A stretch of 64,000 bases of DNA from Chthonomonadia bacterium (lineage in GTDB: Bacteria > Armatimonadota > HRBIN16), in the NCBI GenBank assembly GCA_013314755.1, contig JABUFA010000010.1, forward strand, positions 1 to 64,000, in the 5' to 3' direction. How positions within the stretch are numbered: the stretch's first letter is position 1; each line of letters opens with the position of its first letter. Position numbers and translations under genes: made by a program. Below are positions 1 through 9,215 of this stretch, one piece after another. The notes under the pieces are model-generated. The model was not told the DNA's origin, searched no databases, and saw only the letters and a list, made by a program, of their open reading frames with translations.

Positions 1-3000
1 GTAACAAGCCTACCTATAAGGGATTGAAACGACGGACAGGCTGTGGCGCAGGCTCTGGTTCAGGCTCGTAACAAGCCTACCTATAAGGGATTGAAACAAG
101 CTGTTCGAAGGCCAGCTTGCACCAGTAGAGGCGTGTAACAAGCCTACCTATAAGGGATTGAAACGTATTTGAGGGCGAATCGTCGGACTTCGTGCCGGCG
201 AGTAACAAGCCTACCTATAAGGGATTGAAACCCAGTCCTGCGAGAACATCCTGACCGAGTCGTGTTGTAACAAGCCTACCTATAAGGGATTGAAACGCTT
301 GTCGATGGGATGACCGGAGAACTCTGAAAGTAGTAACAAGCCTACCTATAAGGGATTGAAACCTGAAAGTCAAACGCAGCGAACAGATGATCCGAGCGCG
401 TAACAAGCCTACCTATAAGGGATTGAAACTCGCGTTTGCCACAGCTGCGGCTACGGCAGCGGGCATGTAACAAGCCTACCTATAAGGGATTGAAACCGCA
501 ACAGCGCAGACATCGCTATATCGCAAAATCAGTAACAAGCCTACCTATAAGGGATTGAAACGAATCTTAGACGTGTTGTCCAGCGTGTTCGGGCCAGGTA
601 ACAAGCCTACCTATAAGGGATTGAAACCTAGCTTGGCGGAAGTGATGGCGCCATCGGCAATATGGTAACAAGCCTACCTATAAGGGATTGAAACCCTGGT
701 TCGGAGATGGGAATGGAGATGAGAACGATTGTAACAAGCCTACCTATAAGGGATTGAAACTGACTGTGCCTTGCACTATAACTGTCTCATCGCCTTGTAA
801 CAAGCCTACCTATAAGGGATTGAAACGCGCTTGCTCGTACCATAGGGCGGGGTTGTTATCCCGTAACAAGCCTACCTATAAGGGATTGAAACTGGCACGG
901 TAGGCGTATGAGCGCACGATGCCCTTGCGTAACAAGCCTACCTATAAGGGATTGAAACGTCTAACCCGCCGCGAACAAGAGATCGCCAGGCAGAGTAACA
1001 AGCCTACCTATAAGGGATTGAAACTCGGCAAGCTGATAACGGACAGATTGGATGTTGCAGGTAACAAGCCTACCTATAAGGGATTGAAACGGATAATAAC
1101 CAGAAGATTTATCCATACCACATTTTTGGTAACAAGCCTACCTATAAGGGATTGAAACCATCACTGGGAGAGTATCGGTGGTGTTATTGATGTTGGTAAC
1201 AAGCCTACCTATAAGGGATTGAAACCTGATGGGTTGCGCATGACATCATCCACGCTGTTGAAGTAACAAGCCTACCTATAAGGGATTGAAACGGGGATGA
1301 TGTGCTCGTCAGTGTAATCAGCGCTGCGGTAACAAGCCTACCTATAAGGGATTGAAACGCTAGCGCAACTATCGGTCCCCTGTTGTTGCTTACTCGTAAC
1401 AAGCCTACCTATAAGGGATTGAAACAGCAGCTGACCGATACTGTTCGCTGTACCCGTAGCGGGTAACAAGCCTACCTATAAGGGATTGAAACCTGTGAAG
1501 ATGGGAATAGGATGGATCAGTACGCCACTGTAACAAGCCTACCTATAAGGGATTGAAACGCGAACGAGATTTCAGCGGCGCGGGGATTCGGTGAAGTAAC
1601 AAGCCTACCTATAAGGGATTGAAACTACAGAGATGCGGCGGAAAGACTGGAGCTGGCCTTCGTAACAAGCCTACCTATAAGGGATTGAAACCACACTGAC
1701 AGCAAGCCCCGTTGAGAGTGCGCTAAGGTAACAAGCCTACCTATAAGGGATTGAAACTCGATCTCTACAGGGAACGGCGTCATCAGGTCATCTGTAACAA
1801 GCCTACCTATAAGGGATTGAAACCGGGGCATCGCGAGCTGGCCTTGAAGGTAGGCTCCGGTAACAAGCCTACCTATAAGGGATTGAAACTTCTCAACAGC
1901 TCTGTGGATCAACTGGAGCTTATCTGTAACAAGCCTACCTATAAGGGATTGAAACACGGTACGGTGTTGAAGTACCGCTTGTCATTTGTTGGGTAACAAG
2001 CCTACCTATAAGGGATTGAAACTTCTCGTACTTGCGGTAGCGAGTACGGATCCTGACGCGGTAACAAGCCTACCTATAAGGGATTGAAACCATGATCTCA
2101 ACGGCCGGGAGCCTGCTACTCGGAGTCGTAACAAGCCTACCTATAAGGGATTGAAACCGGGGCATCGCGAGCTGGCCTTGAAGGTAGGCTCCGGTAACAA
2201 GCCTACCTATAAGGGATTGAAACGGTGGGACCTAGCGCGGGTGCAGGACTACACGGTAGGGTAACAAGCCTACCTATAAGGGATTGAAACTGAAGTACTC
2301 GAGGCTTTCTGTGCGACTGCTTGCGAGTAACAAGCCTACCTATAAGGGATTGAAACTTGTGCATGTATGGCGGGATGGGGTGCGATTTGGTGGGTAACAA
2401 GCCTACCTATAAGGGATTGAAACTGTGGTGGTCATCCCCACTGCACGCAGTTCCACCACGTGTAACAAGCCTACCTATAAGGGATTGAAACAAGCGTGCA
2501 CCAAGTCTCCTGTGATGAGCAGTACGTGTAACAAGCCTACCTATAAGGGATTGAAACCCGGGGTAGTGCGAACTCGCCGGCGTTGCAGGCAGGTAACAAG
2601 CCTACCTATAAGGGATTGAAACCGGATGGCATTGCCGGAGATGATAGGGATTTGCACACGTAACAAGCCTACCTATAAGGGATTGAAACCAGGAGCGAGA
2701 GCACCACATCGCCCAGCCCGGTAGCGGTAACAAGCCTACCTATAAGGGATTGAAACTCTGGCCCGTCGTACACCGTCAGCGTCCCAATTTGGTAACAAGC
2801 CTACCTATAAGGGATTGAAACAAAAGCGCAGGTGACGGTGCTCCCTGCGGCAAATGCGTAACAAGCCTACCTATAAGGGATTGAAACTGCGCTCACGCGA
2901 GCGCATGGGCTTTTTTTTTGCTGGTAACAAGCCTACCTATAAGGGATTGAAACCAGGAGCGAGAGCACCACATCGCCCAGCCCGGTAGCGGTAACAAGCC

Positions 3001-5542
3001 TACCTATAAGGGATTGAAACTCGGGACGGGTGAGGATTGAAACGACATCAGAACTTCGTAACAAGCCTACCTATAAGGGATTGAAACGTATGTAGTTGTA
3101 ACGAGTGTATGCGGTGATTGGGCGTAACAAGCCTACCTATAAGGGATTGAAACTGGTGGATTTCGCCTGCAGGGGATGCATGGGATTGTGTAACAAGCCT
3201 ACCTATAAGGGATTGAAACGTGGTGCTGGGGTCCCCCAAGAGTGAAGCCAACAGGTAACAAGCCTACCTATAAGGGATTGAAACGTGGCGCTCACAGTGG
3301 ATTGCTCCCTACAAATGCGGGTAACAAGCCTACCTATAAGGGATTGAAACCATGGTGGCATGCTGAGAGAGTTGTCCGTGCGAATCAGTAACAAGCCTAC
3401 CTATAAGGGATTGAAACTTTATGGCAGCACAGATGATGTCACCTATTCGACGAGTAACAAGCCTACCTATAAGGGATTGAAACGAGTGAAGTCGGTGTTG
3501 TAGCATGTATAGTTCAGTTGGTAACAAGCCTACCTATAAGGGATTGAAACGTATGTAGTTGTAACGAGTGTATGCGGTGATTGGGCGTAACAAGCCTACC
3601 TATAAGGGATTGAAACGCGACCACGCAACACACCGATATTCATCGATAAGCAAGTAACAAGCCTACCTATAAGGGATTGAAACTTATACAGATGGAGACT
3701 GGCGGTTGGAGGACAAGCGGTAACAAGCCTACCTATAAGGGATTGAAACGCGTAAATCCGGCAGGTGGCATCGCGCCCATTACCATGCGTAACAAGCCTA
3801 CCTATAAGGGATTGAAACACGAGCACTGTCGCCAGCACATCATAGATGAGCAGGGTAACAAGCCTACCTATAAGGGATTGAAACCTGATCCTTCGGTGCT
3901 GGCATTTCCACGACGACTTGCTTGTAACAAGCCTACCTATAAGGGATTGAAACAACGTTTAAACGAAGATGGAAATCTGCCAGTAACGGTAACAAGCCTA
4001 CCTATAAGGGATTGAAACCTCTGACAGCATGTCAGCAGCTGGGACGGCGATATTTGTAACAAGCCTACCTATAAGGGATTGAAACGCGGCTGGCTGAGGG
4101 AAGCGGCGAGGTACCCATCTAGTAACAAGCCTACCTATAAGGGATTGAAACGCAGGGACTGGACGAACTGGAGCGTGTGGTCGCACGCGCGTAACAAGCC
4201 TACCTATAAGGGATTGAAACCCGCCAGGGGTGTCGCGCCATTAAGCCCGTCGTCGGTAACAAGCCTACCTATAAGGGATTGAAACGCTGGCGCGTCAATG
4301 CCACGAAAACCCCCATACGGGGTAACAAGCCTACCTATAAGGGATTGAAACCAAATCCACAGCAGCCTGCCTCAAAGCCTCAGCCAGGTAACAAGCCTAC
4401 CTATAAGGGATTGAAACAGGTATCCAGACAAGCGGAGACCGCTACGAAAGAAAGTAACAAGCCTACCTATAAGGGATTGAAACCACAATTCATATACGCT
4501 CCGAACCACCAGCAACGATGTAACAAGCCTACCTATAAGGGATTGAAACGCTAAGGAAGCGGGTAGAATACGTGGGAGATACCGAGTAACAAGCCTACCT
4601 ATAAGGGATTGAAACTATCATAGTGGAGACGGAGGGGAAAGATGGAGATTGTAACAAGCCTACCTATAAGGGATTGAAACCCAGCTGCGATTTAAGGGTT
4701 TCAAGTTCCTGCATTTTGTAACAAGCCTACCTATAAGGGATTGAAACCTGGCGATGAACCGCTTCACTTTGCCAAGTCTGAATGGTAACAAGCCTACCTA
4801 TAAGGGATTGAAACTGTTCTTTTTCGTCATCCCTCCACCTCCTTAGAATGGGTAACAAGCCTACCTATAAGGGATTGAAACTGTTCTTTTTCGTCATCCC
4901 TCCACCTCCTTAGAATGGTAACAAGCCTACCTATAAGGGATTGAAACTTCAATAGCTATACCCGCGCCTCATATGCGGCGAAGGGTAACAAGCCTACCTA
5001 TAAGGGATTGAAACCGCTGATAGCGAGCACGGTTTTGGGCGTTTGTGCCCCGTAACAAGCCTACCTATAAGGGATTGAAACTTTTTTCACCACAACGTTC
5101 AACTTTTCAACTTTGCTCGTAACAAGCCTACCTATAAGGGATTGAAACTTCCAGTCGTGACCCCAGATGCCAGCCCAGTAGTGAGTAACAAGCCTACCTA
5201 TAAGGGATTGAAACGATATGACCGCCGACAGGCGCGCTGAGGCAATTAGTAACAAGCCTACCTATAAGGGATTGAAACCCCTACTACTTAGGGGTAGCAG
5301 GGGACCCTGCTACCGTAACAAGCCTACCTATAAGGGATTGAAACCGAGGATTTTGGAACGAGTGCGACATCCACGCATTTCGTAACAAGCCTACCTATAA
5401 GGGATTGAAACCCATTCCGCCGCACATCGCCACTATCCCATCTTTGGGTAACAAGCCTACCTATAAGGGATTGAAACTCGCGGTGGAGCGCCGCGCACTG
5501 GAGGACGACCAGGTAACAAGCCTACCTATAAGGGATTGAAAC
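1..5542 (+). CRISPR. CRISPR array, 84 repeats and 83 spacers, open at left edge
   Basis: The 30-nt direct repeat starts GTAACAAGCC and ends GGATTGAAAC. I counted 84 copies from 1-30 to 5513-5542 and saw no base change in any of them. Spacers are about 34-39 nt. The 3' end ATTGAAAC is the usual crRNA 5' handle of type I and III systems, so transcription should run along the + strand and the leader would lie left of position 1, outside the window. Four spacers occur twice (1824/2158, 2690/2954, 3088/3551, 4815/4882), leaving 79 distinct spacers. No cas gene lies in the window, so the subtype cannot be fixed. Short open frames here are repeat translations and are not genes. The right flank (5543-5673) has a hairpin TGCGACT/AGTCGCA at 5575-5591 but no T-run and no gene. 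Confidence 0.99.
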
Positions 5543-5673
5543 TCGCTGCGAGGGTACTTTATTGTTTTCGCCCTTGCGACTGCAAGTCGCAGGCAACACA
5601 GGACGAGGCGTTCCGTCCAACCACACACCTGCCCCGCTAAAGCCCTCTTCAGCGGTCCAAATCTTAAACCCCC

Positions 5674-5702
5674 TTGACATGCCGCCGTCGTGCCGTTATA
5701 CT
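5674..5702 (+). promoter_or_regulatory. sigma-70 promoter of lacI-amylase operon
   Basis: TTGACA at 5674-5679 and TATACT at 5697-5702 are separated by 17 nt, a near-perfect housekeeping promoter. It lies 33 nt upstream of the regulator start codon. Confidence 0.85.
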
Positions 5703-5709
5703 TTTTGAT

Positions 5710-5723
5710 AGAATACGTATTCT
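5710..5723. promoter_or_regulatory. palindromic operator over the lacI transcription start
   Basis: AGAATACGTATTCT is a perfect 14-bp palindrome with a central CG, as is typical of LacI-family operators. It sits directly downstream of the -10 box, around the expected start of transcription, so binding would block the promoter. Autoregulation by the LacI protein encoded next is inferred. Confidence 0.7.
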
Positions 5724-5734
5724 GAGCGAGAACG

Positions 5735-6751
5735 ATGCCGGAACTGACACAGGAACAGATAGCCAAACTTTCGCGCGTGTCCCAGGCGACCGTTTCGCGC
5801 GTGTTGCGCGGCGACCCTCGCGTCAACGAAGAGCTGCGCCAGCGGGTGCTGGCGGTCATCAAAAAGCATGGCTATGTACCCGATGCCCGGGCACAGTCTC
5901 TGCGTTCCCAGCGCACCGGCACGCTGGGGCTGGTGGTGCATCGCTCCCCGAAACAGCTGGCACGCGACCCTTTCTTCAGTGCGCTGATTGCCGCCATCAT
6001 TGAGTTTGCCGGTGAAGAAGGCTATCACCTGTGCGTGGATGCGGCCAGGGCGTTGCAATCGCGCCGTGCCATCTACGAGGATCTCCTGCGCACACGGCGC
6101 GTGGATGGACTGATTCTGGTGGAACCGCAAACGCAGGACGAACGGATGCCGCGCCTGCTGGAAGAGGGCTTTCCCTTTGTGCTGATTGGTCGCTATGAGC
6201 CGACCGACGCCGTCTATTCGGTGGACAACGACAACGTGGGCGCGGGGCGGCTGGCAACGGAGCACCTTATCCGCCAGGGACACCGGCGCATCGCCTACAT
6301 CGGCGGACCGCGCGGGCTGTTTGTGTGCGAAGACCGCTATCAGGGCTACCGCAAAGCGCTGGAGGAGGCGGGACTGGACTACGCGCCCGAGCTGGTAGGC
6401 TGGGGGGACTTTTCGGAAGCGCATGGCTATCGGTGGGCGAACCGATTGTTAGACCTGCCCCAGCCGCCGACGGCAGTGGTCGCGGTAGACGACCTGGTGG
6501 CGATAGGCGCACTGCGGGCAGCAAAGGAACGGGGCGTTGCGGTTCCGCAGGGGATGGCAATCATCGGCTTCAACGATACCCCGTTCTGCCAGTATGTGGA
6601 CCCGCCTTTGAGCTCGGTAGCGGTGGAGATTCGCACGCTGGCGCAGATTGCCACCCGCGTGTTGATTGACCTGATAGAGGACCGCCAGCCCGCTCAGCGT
6701 CGGCATATCGTGCCCTGTCGGCTGGTAGAGAGGGCATCCACTGGACGGTGA
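5735..6751 (+). CDS. LacI-family transcriptional regulator
   Basis: A 338-residue DNA-binding repressor of the usual family length. The N-terminal helix-turn-helix (residues about 4-24, QEQIAKLSRVSQATVSRVL) is followed by a hinge (about 45-65) and a periplasmic-binding-protein-like sugar-sensing domain. The C-terminal part contains GFNDTPFCQYVDPPLSSV, typical of the family. The ATG start lies just after a consensus promoter and a palindrome that it probably binds. The gene ends 4 nt before an alpha-amylase-family gene, so the two form an operon and the likely role is local control of alpha-glucan degradation. The effector is not known; a maltodextrin-like sugar is an inference from the neighbour. 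Confidence 0.93.
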   Translation: MPELTQEQIAKLSRVSQATVSRVLRGDPRVNEELRQRVLAVIKKHGYVPDARAQSLRSQRTGTLGLVVHRSPKQLARDPFFSALIAAIIEFAGEEGYHLCVDAARALQSRRAIYEDLLRTRRVDGLILVEPQTQDERMPRLLEEGFPFVLIGRYEPTDAVYSVDNDNVGAGRLATEHLIRQGHRRIAYIGGPRGLFVCEDRYQGYRKALEEAGLDYAPELVGWGDFSEAHGYRWANRLLDLPQPPTAVVAVDDLVAIGALRAAKERGVAVPQGMAIIGFNDTPFCQYVDPPLSSVAVEIRTLAQIATRVLIDLIEDRQPAQRRHIVPCRLVERASTGR

Positions 6752-6755
6752 ACCC

Positions 6756-8861
6756 ATGCGCTGGCTGCGCCTCTGGATATGTCTTCTGCTGGTGCTGTCC
6801 ACCCACTTGTGGGCGCAGAACGGGGTCCCTGTCACCTTTCGATTGCAGTTAGAGGACCCGGCGCAGGTGGTGTATCTTGCCGGCACGTTCAACGACTGGC
6901 AGGTGGGCAGGCATCCCATGCGCAGCGAAGACGGGGGCAGGACCTGGACGCTGACCCTGCATCTGATGCCGGGGGTCTATCAATATAAGTTTGTGGTTAA
7001 CGGCACCGAGTGGCGCACCGACCCCAACGCCGTTCAAAACGTGGACGACGGCATGGGCAACATCAACTCCCTGCTGGTGGTGGAGGCGAAGGGCATCAAC
7101 CCGCCTGGGCGCGCCGGGGATGGCATCATTACCCTCTCCGCGCTGCGTCACGACCCGCAGAATCTCCTCTACCTGCAGGGTGACCGGGACAGCTTCCTGC
7201 TGACGGTGCGCACCCGCCGCGAGGACGTGCAGGGAGTGGAACTTATCCTGTACGACGGTAGACGCTTTACCAGAAAGGGGATGCCCCGGGTAGCGCGTGA
7301 TACCCTCTTCTCCTACTACAGGCTGGGCGTTCCCGTGCGGGCATGGCAGTATCTCTTCACGGTGCAGGATGGCGGGAAGAGGGTGTGGCTGTCGCCCGAT
7401 GGTACGTCCGAAAGCAAGCCTGCCCGATGGTTCCAGCTATTGCCCCAGCGTGTGCCTCGTGTGCGCGTGCCCGAGTGGACTGCGGACGCCGTTTTCTACC
7501 AGATTATGCCCGACCGCTTCCTGAACGCCGACCCCAGCAACGACCCCGATCCGAAAAAGCCTCTGGACGAGACCGGACGCACGGATGAGTTCTTTGGCGG
7601 CGACCTGTGGGGGGTGGTTCAGAAGGTGGACTACCTGCATTCGCTGGGGGTGACCACACTGTACTTCACGCCCGTTTTCACCTCCGTTACGCACCACAAA
7701 TACGATACCGATGATTACACGCGCGTGGACCCTCACTTTGGCGGTGACGAGGCGCTGATTACCCTCTGTCGCGAGCTGAAACGACGGGGAATGCGCCTGG
7801 TGCTGGATGGCGTGTTCAATCACGTGGGGGTGCACTTTTTCGCCTTTCGTGACCTTCTGGAGAAGCAGGAGGCGTCGGCGTACCGCCACTGGTTCACGGT
7901 GCATCGCTATCCTGTGAAAATAGAGAACCCGCCTCCTTATGCCGCATGGTGGAACATCCCGTATGTGCCCAAGCTCAACCACGAAAACCCGGAGGTGCGC
8001 CGCTACCTGCTGGATGTGGTCACGCGGTGGATGCAGAGAGTGCCGTTTGACGGCTGGCGTCTGGACACGGCGAACGAAGTACCCGACCACTTCTGGCGCG
8101 AGTTTCGTTGGGAAGTGAAGCGCGTTCGCCCCGAGGCGGTGATTATCGGGGAGATTTGGGGAGATGCTTCGCACTGGCTGAGGGGCGACATGTTCGACGC
8201 GGTGATGAACTATCCCTGGCGCGCGGCGATACTGGAATGGGTGGCGTTTCGACGCATCCCACCCTCGGTGCTGGAGGACCGACTGCGCTTGCTGGCGATA
8301 ACCTATCCTCGCCCGGTCACATACGGTATGTATAACATGCTCAGCAGTCACGACACGCATCGGTTGCGCACGTTATGCGGTGGTGACTGGCGCAAGGTGC
8401 GGCTGGCGTTCCTGTTGCAGATGACTCTGCCGGGCGCGCCCGCCATCTACTACGGCGACGAGATAGGCATGGAGGGTGGAAACATCCCCGACAACCGCCG
8501 CCCGATGGAATGGAATCCCTCGCCGGAGGGCAGGGCATTGCGAGACTTCGTGGCTTCGCTGATTCGCCTGCGCAAGGGACATCCTGCCCTGCGCCGCGGC
8601 GAGTGGACCACCCTGCTGACTGACGACAGGCAGAACGCCTACGCTTACCTGCGCCAGCAGGGCAAAGAACGGGTTCTGGTGGTGATAAACAACGGCGAGA
8701 AGCCCGCAACGCTTCAGCTTCGTGTGCCCGGCGGCGAGTTCCAGGTATTGCTGAGCACCGGAGAGATGCCTGCACAGCGCACCATCCGTGCGGACCCCAG
8801 TGGGAACCTGCATATGAACCTGCCTGCGATGAGCGGGTGGGTGTTGAAACCGATACGATAA
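6756..8861 (+). CDS. secreted GH13 amylase (neopullulanase/cyclomaltodextrinase-like)
   Basis: A 701-residue alpha-glucan hydrolase. Residues 1-20 form a signal peptide (hydrophobic core, LWAQ end), so the protein is exported. Residues about 25-110 look like a CBM48/glycogen-binding domain (YLAGTFNDW, GVYQYKFVVNG). A second beta domain follows, and the GH13 barrel begins near 245 (AVFYQIMPDRF). Family motifs are visible: DGVFNH (about 351), GWRLD with nucleophile D437, GEIW with acid E466, and SSHD with D533. A short beta domain closes the protein. It is co-transcribed with the LacI gene. Exact specificity (pullulan, cyclodextrin or maltodextrin) cannot be read from sequence. Confidence 0.92.
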   Translation: MRWLRLWICLLLVLSTHLWAQNGVPVTFRLQLEDPAQVVYLAGTFNDWQVGRHPMRSEDGGRTWTLTLHLMPGVYQYKFVVNGTEWRTDPNAVQNVDDGMGNINSLLVVEAKGINPPGRAGDGIITLSALRHDPQNLLYLQGDRDSFLLTVRTRREDVQGVELILYDGRRFTRKGMPRVARDTLFSYYRLGVPVRAWQYLFTVQDGGKRVWLSPDGTSESKPARWFQLLPQRVPRVRVPEWTADAVFYQIMPDRFLNADPSNDPDPKKPLDETGRTDEFFGGDLWGVVQKVDYLHSLGVTTLYFTPVFTSVTHHKYDTDDYTRVDPHFGGDEALITLCRELKRRGMRLVLDGVFNHVGVHFFAFRDLLEKQEASAYRHWFTVHRYPVKIENPPPYAAWWNIPYVPKLNHENPEVRRYLLDVVTRWMQRVPFDGWRLDTANEVPDHFWREFRWEVKRVRPEAVIIGEIWGDASHWLRGDMFDAVMNYPWRAAILEWVAFRRIPPSVLEDRLRLLAITYPRPVTYGMYNMLSSHDTHRLRTLCGGDWRKVRLAFLLQMTLPGAPAIYYGDEIGMEGGNIPDNRRPMEWNPSPEGRALRDFVASLIRLRKGHPALRRGEWTTLLTDDRQNAYAYLRQQGKERVLVVINNGEKPATLQLRVPGGEFQVLLSTGEMPAQRTIRADPSGNLHMNLPAMSGWVLKPIR

Positions 8862-8888
8862 TTTTTCAGGGATTGAGCCTCAGAACGC

Positions 8889-8918
8889 TTGACAAACGCA
8901 GGGCAGTGGGTGTATATA
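8889..8918 (+). promoter_or_regulatory. promoter of tRNA-Leu
   Basis: TTGACA at 8889-8894 and TATATA at 8913-8918, with 18 nt between them, end 11 nt before the mature tRNA. Confidence 0.7.
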
Positions 8919-8929
8919 TAAGAGTGGAT

Positions 8930-9016
8930 GCCGACGTGGTGAAATTGGTAAACACGCTAGGTTCAGGGTCTAGTGCCCGAACGGGCTTGGGGGTTCGAGT
9001 CCCCCCGTCGGCACCA
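8930..9016 (+). tRNA. tRNA-Leu (anticodon CAG)
   Basis: An 87-nt class II tRNA with CCA encoded. The acceptor stem GCCGACG pairs with CGTCGGC at the 3' end. The anticodon arm CTAGG/TCTAG encloses loop TTCAGGG, giving anticodon CAG. A long variable arm (GTGCCCGAACGGGCTT region) and the T loop GTTCGAGTC are present. A short T-rich stretch follows the gene. Confidence 0.96.
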
Positions 9017-9215
9017 TTTTTATTTTCCCCCTTTGACCCCACAACATCTTGTGTTTCCCTGCGAAAACGCACACGGGACGCACAGGAATGAACACTAGAT
9101 TCCTCATTATTGACGCGAACCCTTCACATTTATAGAGGCTCGCGGCAAAGCAGGATTCGGCAACTCCTATCCGTAACTGTTACCCAAAAGCAGATAGGGA
9201 AAGGTTTGTCAGCTA

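Noticed and set aside
215..5255. Many short open frames on both strands with repeated FQSLIGRLVT or NKPTYKGLK units
   Set aside because: These are translations of the CRISPR repeat in different frames, not proteins.
9017..9215. Cobalamin riboswitch before the ASKHA gene
   Set aside because: The gene context made it worth checking, but no B12 box or matching core could be found.
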